A program made the translations under genes and the position numbers. From Fidelibacterota bacterium (GTDB lineage: Bacteria > Fidelibacterota > UBA2242 > JAFGTP01), in NCBI GenBank assembly GCA_029939785.1, contig JAOZSG010000035.1, positions 1 to 15,239 of the forward strand: a stretch of 15,239 bases of DNA, in the 5' to 3' direction. This document shows positions 1 through 7,224 of the stretch, piece after piece (within the stretch, counting starts at the first letter, position 1; each line of letters begins with the position of its first letter). Below the pieces are notes generated by a model. That model worked only from the letters and a program-made list of their open reading frames with translations, did no database searches and was not told where the DNA came from.

Positions 1-406
1 AGATTGGAATAATTCGACAAAACGTATAGAGTTATGGAAATTGGAAAGATTTTCACTTTATTGATAGATTTAGAAAAAAAGAAAACAAAAGAAATAATAA
101 TTTAGTTTTTTCTATACAGTATGTGAATGTATAAAGTTTTGAGAAATAGAAATTATGAAAGTTTATTCTTTTAATCGGACGAGTTTTAAAATTTCAAATA
201 AGTATCGATTATTGAAATTAAAATTACGAAAATCTAAAAAGTTGATGGAATAATGGATAAAAACATAAAACTAAAAAATACTAATGATATTTTTGTAATT
301 ATATAAGTTGAAAGTTTATATGAAACTTGATAGAATTGTTGACCTAAATTCAATTATAACAATCAGATGCACACTAACGACTGGAGATGCTTTTTGTTTA
401 ATATTT

Positions 407-436
407 TTGAGAGTTTTTGAAGAAGTTATTGATAAT
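407..436 (+). promoter_or_regulatory. Candidate sigma-70-like promoter for the histidine kinase/response regulator pair
   Basis: TTGAGA at 407-412 and GATAAT at 431-436 each match the sigma-70 consensus at five of six bases and are 18 bases apart. Transcription would begin near 443, about 75 bases before the ATG at 517. AT-rich sequence produces chance matches and, if the host is a Bacteroidetes relative, its housekeeping promoters may follow a different consensus (TAnnTTTG, of which a match lies at 402-409). This is a positional inference only. Confidence 0.35.
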
Positions 437-445
437 AATAAGAGT

Positions 446-482
446 TTACGGGTTTATGTCCGCCGTAAGTGATCTTTGTCCG
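446..482 (+). promoter_or_regulatory. Inverted and direct repeat in the leader of the kinase gene
   Basis: TTACGG (446-451) and CCGTAA (463-468) form a perfect 6-base inverted repeat with an 11-base spacer. The hexamer TGTCCG occurs at 457-462 and again at 477-482, exactly 20 bases apart, about two helical turns. The block is clearly GC-richer than the surrounding leader and lies just downstream of the candidate promoter and 34 bases before the start codon. It could be an operator, possibly for the NarL-type regulator encoded downstream, or a leader RNA hairpin. No known binding motif was recognised. Confidence 0.3.
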
Positions 483-516
483 TTATCCTGTAAAAATTTA
501 AAGGAAAGATTGATTC

Positions 517-1671
517 ATGGAAAATCTTGAGAAGAAAATAAAAAGCCTTCAAATAGAAAATCAGATATTACAAGAAGAAAATGAATTGTTAAAAACCAGA
601 TATAAATTTTTAATTAAAACCTGTGAATTGACGAAGAAGAAATTCGAGCAATTTATAAAATTACTTCCCCAGGCAGTATTTGAAATGAATGCAAAGGGAA
701 AATTTAAATTTATTAATCCTAACGGTAAAAAATATTTTCAATATAATAAAGATGATATAAAAAAAGGATTGAAATTTTGGGATCTCTTTATATTGAATGA
801 TAGAGAAAGGTTAGAAAAAAATGTAGCAGGAGTAATCAGTGGGATACCCAATATTTTTGGAAATGAGTACACAGGACTTAGAAAAGATGGAACAACTTTT
901 CATACATTAGTTTATTCCAGTCCAATGTATAATGGGAAAATAATAATTGGAATACGTGGATTAATTCTTGATATATCTAAAAGGAAAATAGCTGAAATTG
1001 AATTAGAACAATCTCGGGATCAATTCAGAAATTTAGCTGCACATTTACAATCAGTAAGGGAAGAGGAACGTAAATATTTAGCTCGTGAAATCCATGATGA
1101 ATTAGGTCAGGCATTAACAGCCTTAAAGATAGATTTAATCTGGATTGATAGTCGTATCCCTGAAGATTATGGTGAAATCATTGAAAAAACGGAATATATG
1201 ACAGATTTACTTGAATCAACCATTAAAACAATTAAACGGATTTCATCGGATTTGCGACCTGGACTTTTGGATGATTTAGGACTTGATGCTGCATTGGAAT
1301 GGTATTCAGATGAATTTGTCAAGCACACTGGAATTCAATGCAACTTAAAAATACTTGCAGAAGATATATCTGCAGATAAAGAAAGAAATCTTTCCATTTT
1401 TAGAATATTTCAAGAAACATTAACAAATGTAGCACGACATGCACAGGCAATGATAGTCAAAATTTTAATTGATGTAAAAGATGATATTTTATATATGAAA
1501 ATTACTGATAATGGAATTGGTATCAGTGACGAACAAATAAATGATCCTGAATCTTTAGGACTAATTGGTTTAAGAGAAAGGGTTTATCCCTGGGGTGGAG
1601 ATATTAATATCAAAGGAATCAATGGACAAGGAACAGTAGTAAAAGTCCGGATACCATTAAAGAAGAGTTAA
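517..1671 (+). CDS. Soluble PAS-domain sensor histidine kinase, NarX/DegS type (HisKA_3)
   Basis: Two-component sensor kinase of 384 residues, predicted cytoplasmic because no membrane segment or signal peptide is present. Residues 1-45 are rich in heptad-like Leu/Glu/Lys and probably form a coiled coil. Residues about 46-155 look like a PAS domain (ending in the usual LDISKRK linker at 151-157). The HisKA_3 dimerisation region follows, with EIHDELGQ at 191-198 and the phosphoacceptor H193. The ATPase domain shows an N box (QETLTNVARHA, 299-309), G1 DNGIGI (331-336), G2 SLGLIGLRER (346-355) and GQGT (370-373). The start at 517 has an upstream AAAGGAAAG ribosome site. The regulator gene begins three bases after the stop, so the two form a cognate pair. 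The signal is unknown: no haem- or Fe-S-binding cysteine cluster is visible in the PAS part. Proximity to the hydrogenase operon suggests redox, H2 or energy status sensing, but that is inference. Confidence 0.93.
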   Translation: MENLEKKIKSLQIENQILQEENELLKTRYKFLIKTCELTKKKFEQFIKLLPQAVFEMNAKGKFKFINPNGKKYFQYNKDDIKKGLKFWDLFILNDRERLEKNVAGVISGIPNIFGNEYTGLRKDGTTFHTLVYSSPMYNGKIIIGIRGLILDISKRKIAEIELEQSRDQFRNLAAHLQSVREEERKYLAREIHDELGQALTALKIDLIWIDSRIPEDYGEIIEKTEYMTDLLESTIKTIKRISSDLRPGLLDDLGLDAALEWYSDEFVKHTGIQCNLKILAEDISADKERNLSIFRIFQETLTNVARHAQAMIVKILIDVKDDILYMKITDNGIGISDEQINDPESLGLIGLRERVYPWGGDINIKGINGQGTVVKVRIPLKKS

Positions 1672-1674
1672 ATT

Positions 1675-2319
1675 ATGATTAAAGTATTTATCGCTGATGA
1701 CCACGCAATAGTCAGGAAAGGCTTAGTTCAGATCTTAAATGATACTGCTGATATGAAACTTGTGGGTGAAGGAGAAAATGGAACTGATGTTTTAGACAGT
1801 ATCGGAAAATTGGATTATGATGTACTAGTTCTTGATATTACAATGCCAGGAAGAAACGGCTTGGATATTTTAAAACAGCTAAAAGAAATAAAGCCAAAAC
1901 TCCCTGTTTTAATTCTGTCAATGCATCCTGAAGATCAATATGCAAAGAGAGTTCTGAAAGCCGGTGCATCGGGATATTTGACAAAAGAATCAGCATCTGA
2001 AGAATTAATAAATGCAATAAGAATAATTAATAATGGTAGAAAATATATTACAGCTAATATTGCAGAAAGCATGGCAGATGATCTGGAGAAAAATCGAATA
2101 GGTCCTCTACATGAAAAACTATCTGATAGAGAATTTGAAGTGTTGCAGTTCATTGCTAGAGGAAAAACTGTTTCAGAAATAGGTAACATACTTTCACTCA
2201 GTGTAAAAACGATTAGTACAAACAGATCAAGAATATTAAAAAAAATGAATCTGAAAAATAATGCAGAATTAATTTGCTATGCTGTAAAACATGATTTGGT
2301 TAAAATTGATATAGAGTAA
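1675..2319 (+). CDS. NarL/FixJ-family response regulator (REC + LuxR-type HTH)
   Basis: DNA-binding response regulator of 214 residues, the usual length for the family. The receiver domain (about 1-120) has the acidic pocket D8/D9, phosphoacceptor D54 in LVLDITMPG, S82 at the switch position and K104. A short linker leads to a LuxR/GerE helix-turn-helix (about 147-207) containing LSDREFEVL and a recognition helix in the VKTISTNRSRILKK region. It lies three bases after the kinase gene and is surely its partner. Its targets are unknown; the candidates visible here are the repeat in the kinase leader and the palindromes before the hydrogenase operon. No regulator of another class occurs in the window. 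Confidence 0.95.
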   Translation: MIKVFIADDHAIVRKGLVQILNDTADMKLVGEGENGTDVLDSIGKLDYDVLVLDITMPGRNGLDILKQLKEIKPKLPVLILSMHPEDQYAKRVLKAGASGYLTKESASEELINAIRIINNGRKYITANIAESMADDLEKNRIGPLHEKLSDREFEVLQFIARGKTVSEIGNILSLSVKTISTNRSRILKKMNLKNNAELICYAVKHDLVKIDIE

Positions 2320-2358
2320 GGAAATTAATATCCTCTCTGTCTGAATTGTTTATAAACT

Positions 2359-2466
2359 CTGTCATCTTGGATCCCGTCGAAAGGTGCTCGAAGCTGTATC
2401 TGCTTGATTTACAATTTTCATAATATTAGTGCTCTGATGCACATTTCGACTGACTCAATGTGACAG
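2359..2466 (+). repeat. Intergenic repeat element with imperfect terminal inverted repeats (copy 1)
   Basis: The element begins with CTGTCAT and ends with ATGTGACAG. Its left end CTGTCAtcttGgatcccGTCGA and the reverse complement of its right end CTGTCAcattGagtcaGTCGA agree over about 12 of 21-22 bases, giving imperfect terminal inverted repeats around an AT-rich centre. The same two ends recur on the opposite strand at 10286-10348. The GTCACATTGAG...GTCGAAATG form resembles, from memory, short dispersed repeats in FCB-group genomes. It is non-coding, much richer in GC at its ends than the surrounding spacer, and could be a small non-autonomous mobile element or REP-like sequence. Confidence 0.6.
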
Positions 2467-2552
2467 AACCTTAATTAATCATTTTTTCTTCAATTCATAT
2501 ATCAAATCTATTTTCAAACTCTGTTGCAGTAATTTATAATTATCTCCTTTAG

Positions 2553-2592
2553 ATTGACTGTATTGTCTAAAATAGTCAATAAATGTTTTTTT
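2553..2592 (+). terminator. Possible weak terminator hairpin after the response regulator
   Basis: ATTGACT (2553-2559) and AGTCAAT (2574-2580) form a 7-base inverted repeat with a 14-base loop, followed five bases later by seven T residues (2586-2592). This resembles a factor-independent terminator for the kinase/regulator transcript, but the stem is AT-rich, the loop long and the T tract offset. It may equally be an operator for the next operon. Confidence 0.25.
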
Positions 2593-2597
2593 GAACT

Positions 2598-2646
2598 ATT
2601 GTAAGACAATTACCTACAAAACAAACAGCAAAACTCCTATTTGTTT
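2598..2646 (+). promoter_or_regulatory. Palindromes upstream of the hydrogenase operon
   Basis: ATTGT-AAG-ACAAT at 2598-2610 is a perfect 13-base palindrome. AAACAAA (2619-2625) and TTTGTTT (2640-2646) form a second inverted repeat with a 14-base spacer. Both lie 65-115 bases before the first ATG of the large operon at 2713, where its promoter and operators should be. No convincing promoter boxes stand out: TTGTTT/TATTAA at 2641/2665 is a weak match. The remaining spacer to 2712 is AT-rich and shows nothing else. Confidence 0.25.
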
Positions 2647-2712
2647 AAAATAATTAAGGTTTCATATTAAACAGTTAATATAACTTAAAACAATAAGCAC
2701 AATTTAATTAAT

Positions 2713-3102
2713 ATGAAACTATTCATTGTTGACGATTCAGAAATTCTTAGAAACCATTTATCAGATATATTATATGATATAGAAGGTATTGAAATTATTG
2801 GTGAAGCAGCAAATACAATTGATGGAATCGAATCTGTTCAGCAACTTAAACCAGATTGTGCGATAGTTGACATTCGAATACCTGGCGAAGGTGGAATTTA
2901 TTTACTGGAAAATATAAAGAAATTTGATAAAAATATTATTGTTATAATATTTACCAATTATCCATATCCTCAATATAGGAAAAGATGCCTGGAAAGAGGT
3001 GCGGATTATTTTTTTGAGAAATCTAAGGAATTAGAAAAAATGCTTGAAACACTCAAAAAAATTAGAGATGAAATTAATATTTATCGGGCGGAGGAAAAAT
3101 AA
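2713..3102 (+). CDS. Stand-alone receiver-domain protein (single-domain response regulator)
   Basis: CheY-like protein of 129 residues consisting only of a receiver domain. D7/D8 form the acidic pocket, D53 (AIVDIRIPG) is the phosphoacceptor, T81 the switch residue and K103 the conserved lysine, so it should be phosphorylatable. No output domain follows; residues 104-129 are a charged helix. No Shine-Dalgarno site precedes the ATG, unlike most genes here. Its stop codon overlaps the ATG of the HydB-like gene (TAATG), so it is the first cistron of the hydrogenase operon and probably translationally coupled to it. It could act by protein-protein contact, as a phosphate sink for the upstream kinase, or as an adaptor. 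The upstream PAS kinase is a candidate phosphodonor, not a proven one. Confidence 0.9.
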   Translation: MKLFIVDDSEILRNHLSDILYDIEGIEIIGEAANTIDGIESVQQLKPDCAIVDIRIPGEGGIYLLENIKKFDKNIIVIIFTNYPYPQYRKRCLERGADYFFEKSKELEKMLETLKKIRDEINIYRAEEK

Positions 3103-4118
3103 TGCTCGTAAAAGTAAAAGAATTTGAAACATTTTTGCATAATTGTGTCAAGGATAATCCAAAGGAAATAGGACAAGTAATTGCAGCATGCCAAGTGCCT
3201 GTCAATCCTGATTCCAGATTTTTTATTGACATAAAAGAAGGTAAACAACTTTGTCTTAATAGTTACAGAACTGTTGAGCCTACACGTTTGTTGTATTATT
3301 TTACGAGAGAACAGGTAGAGCCATTCAATAGAAGTGACAAAAAACGAATAATTGTCGGGGTGAAAGCCTGTGATCTGTCAGCTTTAAAATTATTAGATAA
3401 GGCATTACTCGAAGATGATTTTCAAGATCCTTCATATAAGTATTGGCGTGAAAATACAATTTTGATTAGTTCGGATTGCCAGGAGTTCTCTTCTGTTTGT
3501 CATTGTACTATTTTTGATGGAAAACCATGGGCTGAGGATGGTTTTGATGTGAATCTTAGTAAAGTAAATGATTCTTACAATATTATAACAGGTTCGAGCA
3601 AGGGTGACTTTTTTATAGAATTATTAAAAAGATTTGTAAATATATCAGAACAATCTTCTATTAATCAAGAAAAAGTAAAAATTAAAAGACAAGATTACTA
3701 TAATAAATTAAAAGAGAAAAATGAAAAATATACTATTGAATCCTATTCAGATTTAAGAGTACAGGATATAAAAAATTGGAATAAAGAATCTAAAAAATGT
3801 ATTGGGTGCGGTGCTTGTACTAATATTTGTGGTATCTGCTATTGTTTAATACTGAATGATGAATCAACTGATGATCAATTTATTAAAGTTAGAAGTACTG
3901 ATTCTTGTCAGCTAAATGGCTATGCACGGGTTGCAGGAGGTGATACTCCGCGTCCTCAAATGTATGATAGATTCAGGAACAGGTATTTATGCAAATTTGA
4001 CTATGTTCAAAGCAAATTCAATACTTATGGTTGTACTGGATGTGGACGTTGCATTGAGGCTTGTCCTGCTGAGATAGATATTAGAGAAGTTGTAAAAAAT
4101 GTAAAAGTAGTGGTGTAA
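3102..4118 (+). CDS. hydB: Sulfhydrogenase beta-subunit-like 4Fe-4S protein (HydB/AsrA family)
   Basis: Iron-sulfur electron carrier of 338 residues related to HydB of NAD(P)-linked sulfhydrogenases and to AsrA of anaerobic sulfite reductase. Visible marks are the family motif GVKACDL at 86-92, a middle cysteine group (C126, C133, C135), and a C-terminal dicluster ferredoxin region: C233/C236/C239/C243 with extra C246 and C248, and C311/C314/C317/C321 in a CTGCGRCxxxCP setting. Its usual role is to carry electrons between the FAD subunit (HydG) and a hydrogenase. A strong GGAGG precedes the start, inside the receiver gene. The HydG-like gene follows after 13 bases. The normal group 3b partners HydA and HydD are absent here; the nearest hydrogenase is a group 4 enzyme. 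The family call is firm; the symbol denotes homology, not the same complex. Confidence 0.85.
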   Translation: MLVKVKEFETFLHNCVKDNPKEIGQVIAACQVPVNPDSRFFIDIKEGKQLCLNSYRTVEPTRLLYYFTREQVEPFNRSDKKRIIVGVKACDLSALKLLDKALLEDDFQDPSYKYWRENTILISSDCQEFSSVCHCTIFDGKPWAEDGFDVNLSKVNDSYNIITGSSKGDFFIELLKRFVNISEQSSINQEKVKIKRQDYYNKLKEKNEKYTIESYSDLRVQDIKNWNKESKKCIGCGACTNICGICYCLILNDESTDDQFIKVRSTDSCQLNGYARVAGGDTPRPQMYDRFRNRYLCKFDYVQSKFNTYGCTGCGRCIEACPAEIDIREVVKNVKVVV

Positions 4119-4131
4119 ACCTGGAGTTATA

Positions 4132-4959
4132 ATGGCAGATAAAAATCCTTTTAAAACAATTCCTGCAAAGATTTATGAAATTGTTGATGAATCTCCCCTA
4201 ATTCGTACAATAAAAGTTAAACCCGAAATAAATTTTCCTTTTCAAACAGGTCAGTTTGCAGAAGTTTCTGTTCCAAATATTGGTGAAGGACCATTCACTC
4301 CATCTTCCCCACAAAGTTTTGGTTTTAATCTGGAATTTACAATTATGAAAACTGGTTTTGTTACTGAGCATATTCATAAGACTAAGGTTGGAGATATAAT
4401 TGGATTACGAGGTCCGTTTGGGAGTAGGTATCCAATTGATGAATGGAAAGGGAAGGATGTTCTGATTATGGGTGGTGGAGTTGGAATGGCTCCTACCAGA
4501 TCACTATTTCTATCCATGGTTGATAATATTGATGATTATAATAGTATTACATTTCTTATAGCTGCCAGGACTCCAGCCGATATGATTTACAAAGATCAAA
4601 TCCAGGAATGGAGTAAAATTCAAAAAGTAAAAATTTTAAAAGCTGTGGATAAGGTACCGGAAGGTGAAAAATGGGATGGAGACGTATGTCTTGTTACAAA
4701 ATTATTAGAAAAAGTAAAAATAAAACCCAAAGATAATCCTGCAGTTACGTGCGGTCCACCGATAATGATGAAGTTTGGAACATTGGAATTACTTAAATAC
4801 GGATATGCAGAAGAGAATATTTACTTATCAATGGAAAAGAAAATGTACTGTGGTCATGGTCAGTGCAGACATTGTGTAATGGGGAAATATTATGCGTGTA
4901 AAGATGGTGCTGTATTTACATATGATAAGATAAAAAATGAGGAGAAAATCTGGGAATGA
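4132..4959 (+). CDS. hydG: Sulfhydrogenase gamma-subunit-like FAD/NAD(P)-binding oxidoreductase with [2Fe-2S] cluster
   Basis: Flavoprotein of the ferredoxin-NADP reductase family, 275 residues, expected to transfer hydride from or to NAD(P)(H). The FAD domain (about 10-100) contains GEGPFTPSSP at 51-60, the form found in HydG-type proteins. The nucleotide domain begins at GGGVGMAPTRS (114-124) and includes CGPPIMM (207-213). The C-terminus carries a [2Fe-2S] motif with C240, C245, C248 and C256 (CGHGQCRHC), followed by DGAVF typical of this family and of dihydroorotate dehydrogenase electron-transfer subunits. It lies between the HydB-like gene and the multi-cluster ferredoxin, with a 4-base ATGA overlap to the latter. 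Whether NAD or NADP is preferred cannot be read from the sequence. It is probably the soluble electron entry or exit of the complex. Confidence 0.88.
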   Translation: MADKNPFKTIPAKIYEIVDESPLIRTIKVKPEINFPFQTGQFAEVSVPNIGEGPFTPSSPQSFGFNLEFTIMKTGFVTEHIHKTKVGDIIGLRGPFGSRYPIDEWKGKDVLIMGGGVGMAPTRSLFLSMVDNIDDYNSITFLIAARTPADMIYKDQIQEWSKIQKVKILKAVDKVPEGEKWDGDVCLVTKLLEKVKIKPKDNPAVTCGPPIMMKFGTLELLKYGYAEENIYLSMEKKMYCGHGQCRHCVMGKYYACKDGAVFTYDKIKNEEKIWE

Positions 4960-5459
4960 AGAAACTATTTATTGATATACCTGCTATGCTGGATGCCAAG
5001 GTATCGGTGGATAATATCAAATGCGAATATTTTTATCACAGAAACAATCCCGGAACTTTATCACTACTGGAGATTGCTGAATTTTCTACATATTGCCGCC
5101 AATGCAAAATAGCATTTTGTATTGAAGCTTGTCCCAAAGAGGCATTAGACCATTTGGATTCAGGAATAATAAAACGTCATAATATGCGATGTGTAGGATG
5201 TAAAAGTTGCATTTTGGCATGTCCTTTTGGTACTATTTTTCCTGAAGTAATAAACTACATATCCGGGAAATGTGATTATTGTCTTGAAAAAGTTAGACAA
5301 GATCAGAATTATCAACCTGAATGTGTTAAGACTTCACCTGAAGGAATAATTGAAATGGTAAACATTGAACAGGAAGATCCAAAAAATAACATCTTTTTCT
5401 GCGGTGAACATGTGGCTATAAAAACCCATAGTTGGAGACATAAGGAGGGAAAAGAATGA
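4956..5459 (+). CDS. Multi-cluster 4Fe-4S ferredoxin-type protein (HycB/DmsB-like)
   Basis: Electron-transfer protein of 167 residues. Cysteine sets are C47/C50/C55/C59 (CRQCxxxxCxxxCP), C79/C82/C85/C89 (CVGCxxCxxxCP) and a looser CDYC...C set (C106, C109, C123), with single C23 and C149 that could complete a third or fourth cluster. The spacing resembles the HycB/DmsB/HydN group of 4Fe-4S proteins rather than a small ferredoxin. It overlaps both neighbours by four bases (ATGA), so it is firmly within the operon between the flavoprotein and the NuoH-like anchor. This suggests a wire between the HydB/HydG module and the membrane hydrogenase. No export signal is seen, so it should be cytoplasmic. 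Confidence 0.82.
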   Translation: MKKLFIDIPAMLDAKVSVDNIKCEYFYHRNNPGTLSLLEIAEFSTYCRQCKIAFCIEACPKEALDHLDSGIIKRHNMRCVGCKSCILACPFGTIFPEVINYISGKCDYCLEKVRQDQNYQPECVKTSPEGIIEMVNIEQEDPKNNIFFCGEHVAIKTHSWRHKEGKE

Positions 5460-6382
5460 TTGGTAAGAATTTATTTTATCTATTTATATTTCCCGGCTTA
5501 TTATTTACCGGAGTTGTCGGTTTAATAATTGGATGGGTTGATCGAAAAGTTAGTGCGAGATTTCAATTTCGTGTTGGACCTCCTGTATTTCAAAATTTCT
5601 ATGACATTTTTAAATTACTTGGGAAAGAAGTAATAATAGTAAAAGATAGTGTAAAATTTCTTTTTGTAGCCTCTCCAATTATTGCTTTTGCAACCTTGGT
5701 TTTTATTTCAATGACTATTGGAGTTTCACTATTCTTTAATGATGGATTTGGGGGTGATTTACTTGTTGTCATGTATTTAATGATGGTTTATTCAGTTATG
5801 CTGGTTCTTGGAGGCTCATCTACAGGAAATGTTTATTCGAGTATAGGTGCAGGAAGAGAAGTGAAATTACTACTTGGAGATGAGTTGGTTTTCATATTTG
5901 TATGTCTCATTCCAATAATAAAATCAGGATATTCTATAAATTTTGAAGAAATCCTTGCTGCTCAATCCGATGGGGTTTTTGGAGGTTCAATATCAGGAGT
6001 TATTGGATTTTTGGCTGGATTACTATGTATTCAGGCCAAAATGGCATTGAAACCCTTTGATATTCCTGAAGCAGAAACAGAAATAGTCGAAGGACCTTTA
6101 ATGGAATATTCTGGTCCCTTGTTGGCATTTTGGAAACTCAATCATCATTTGATGTATGTAGCATATCCGTTCCTATTAATTATACTATTTTTTGGTGGAT
6201 TCAACTTAGTTGGAATTGGAATTCTTTGGGCAATTCTAAAGTATGTCGGTATTGTTGTATTAATGATAATATTAAAAAATACTAATCCAAGATTACAAAT
6301 AGATAATGCACTTAAATTTTTCTGGAAAATATTGACACCAATTGCATTTACTGGAGTCATATTAGCTGTATTAGGAGTTTGA
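5456..6382 (+). CDS. Group 4 hydrogenase membrane anchor, NuoH/EchB/HycD-like
   Basis: Polytopic membrane protein of 308 residues, similar in length to NuoH/EchB, with about eight hydrophobic segments. Family signatures are DRKVSARFQFRVGPP at 29-43 and PFDIPEAETEIVEGP at 200-214, the conserved cytoplasmic loops of complex I subunit 1 and its hydrogenase homologues. It anchors the peripheral hydrogenase arm and forms part of the E-channel that passes the energy of electron transfer to the antiporter-like subunits. Its start overlaps the preceding ferredoxin gene by four bases, and the small subunit gene begins one base after its stop. Confidence 0.93.
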   Translation: MIGKNLFYLFIFPGLLFTGVVGLIIGWVDRKVSARFQFRVGPPVFQNFYDIFKLLGKEVIIVKDSVKFLFVASPIIAFATLVFISMTIGVSLFFNDGFGGDLLVVMYLMMVYSVMLVLGGSSTGNVYSSIGAGREVKLLLGDELVFIFVCLIPIIKSGYSINFEEILAAQSDGVFGGSISGVIGFLAGLLCIQAKMALKPFDIPEAETEIVEGPLMEYSGPLLAFWKLNHHLMYVAYPFLLIILFFGGFNLVGIGILWAILKYVGIVVLMIILKNTNPRLQIDNALKFFWKILTPIAFTGVILAVLGV

Positions 6383-6383
6383 G

Positions 6384-6803
6384 ATGGGATGGAAAAATAA
6401 ACAATTATCAAAATCACTATGGGTATTTCATGTAAGTGGATCACCATGTAATAATTGTGACATTGAAATACTTGATTTATTAACACCAAAGTATGATGTC
6501 GAACGACTTGGAATAAAACTGGTAGGATCAGTAAGACATGCAGATGTAATGCTTGTCACAGGAGTAATAAACAGAAAAATTGCACCAAAAATAAAGAAAT
6601 TATATAGTCAGGCTCCAAAGCCGATATTTGTAGTTTCCATTGGTACCTGTACTCCTTCGGCCTCAGTATTTAAACAAAGTTATAATAGAGTTGATAATCC
6701 GGAAGATGTTATTCCAATCGATATGTATGTACCGGGATGTCCACCAAAACCGGAAGCAATGATAGAAGCTGTCGCAAAATTAATAGGAGTTCTCAATGAG
6801 TAA
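6384..6803 (+). CDS. Group 4 [NiFe] hydrogenase small subunit, NuoB/EchC/MbhJ-like
   Basis: Short NuoB-family subunit of 139 residues that should hold the single proximal 4Fe-4S cluster next to the Ni-Fe site. The ligands are visible as C22 and C25 (SPCNNCDIE), C89 (GTCTPSASVF) and C119 (YVPGCPPKPE). All four are present. The protein lacks the longer multi-cluster C-terminus of uptake hydrogenase small subunits, and has no Tat signal, so it faces the cytoplasm. It lies one base after the NuoH-like gene and overlaps the NuoC-like gene by eight bases. Confidence 0.93.
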   Translation: MGWKNKQLSKSLWVFHVSGSPCNNCDIEILDLLTPKYDVERLGIKLVGSVRHADVMLVTGVINRKIAPKIKKLYSQAPKPIFVVSIGTCTPSASVFKQSYNRVDNPEDVIPIDMYVPGCPPKPEAMIEAVAKLIGVLNE

Positions 6804-7224
6804 ACTTGAAAAATTTATTGAGGAAATGGGTGACAAAATTACCCGAAAAATAGATAAGAAACGTAGATTTTATTTTAATGTAAAAAATGAAAATCTTAGA
6901 GAAGTTTCGGAATATTTATTTAATAATATAGGATGCAGACTTTCCACAGCAACAGGTATGGAAATGACATATGGTATAGAAATTCTATATCATTTTTCCG
7001 ACGATGATACCGGACAATATTATTGTCCAAGAGTGGTAATTAAAGACAAAAAGAATCCTGAGGTAAATTCAATAGTAACTATTGTTCAAGGAGCTGAATG
7101 GATTGAAAGAGAAATTTTCGACTTTTGGGGAGTAATTTTTACTGATCATCCAAGAATGGAAAAATTACTAACATTGAATCATCCTGAAAAATTAGATAAA
7201 CCTATGCGGATGAAGGAGGAATAA
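6796..7224 (+). CDS. Group 4 hydrogenase NuoC/EchD/MbhK-like subunit
   Basis: Subunit of the complex I 30-kDa (NuoC) family, 142 residues, expected to dock the small and large subunits in the peripheral arm. The clearest mark is EWIEREIFDFWGVIF at 101-115 followed by DHP, the family's conserved C-terminal signature. The N-terminal part is less conserved and not catalytic. It overlaps the small subunit gene by eight bases, and its stop codon overlaps the large subunit start by one base, with AAGGAGGA at 7213-7220 serving the next gene. Confidence 0.9.
   Translation: MSKLEKFIEEMGDKITRKIDKKRRFYFNVKNENLREVSEYLFNNIGCRLSTATGMEMTYGIEILYHFSDDDTGQYYCPRVVIKDKKNPEVNSIVTIVQGAEWIEREIFDFWGVIFTDHPRMEKLLTLNHPEKLDKPMRMKEE

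Larger units (their letters stand above)
1..516. other. AT-rich intergenic leader, no supported gene
   Basis: About 500 bases with stops in all frames and no reading frame longer than a few tens of codons that has a ribosome binding site. A 17-codon ATG frame near 253-306 was seen but has nothing to support it. The base composition is more AT-rich than the flanking genes. The only structured part is the last 110 bases, where a sigma-70-like promoter and a GC-richer inverted/direct repeat lie before the histidine kinase gene; these are listed separately. Confidence 0.6.

Noticed and set aside
288..409. Bacteroidetes-type -7 boxes (TATTTTTG at 288-295 and 402-409)
   Set aside because: Neither has a TTTG-type -33 box at the right distance, and such strings are frequent in this AT-rich leader.
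1935..2189. Minus-strand open frames opposite the regulator and hydrogenase genes (for example here, 6145-6489, 7192-7380, 8667-8990 and 11017-11325)
   Set aside because: All lie opposite strongly supported genes, lack ribosome sites and recognisable domains, and are expected by chance.
3102..4959. Anaerobic sulfite reductase (AsrAB)
   Set aside because: The two proteins are distantly similar to AsrA and AsrB, but no AsrC-type sirohaem subunit is present and the genes run directly into hydrogenase genes. Sulfhydrogenase beta/gamma is the better family name.
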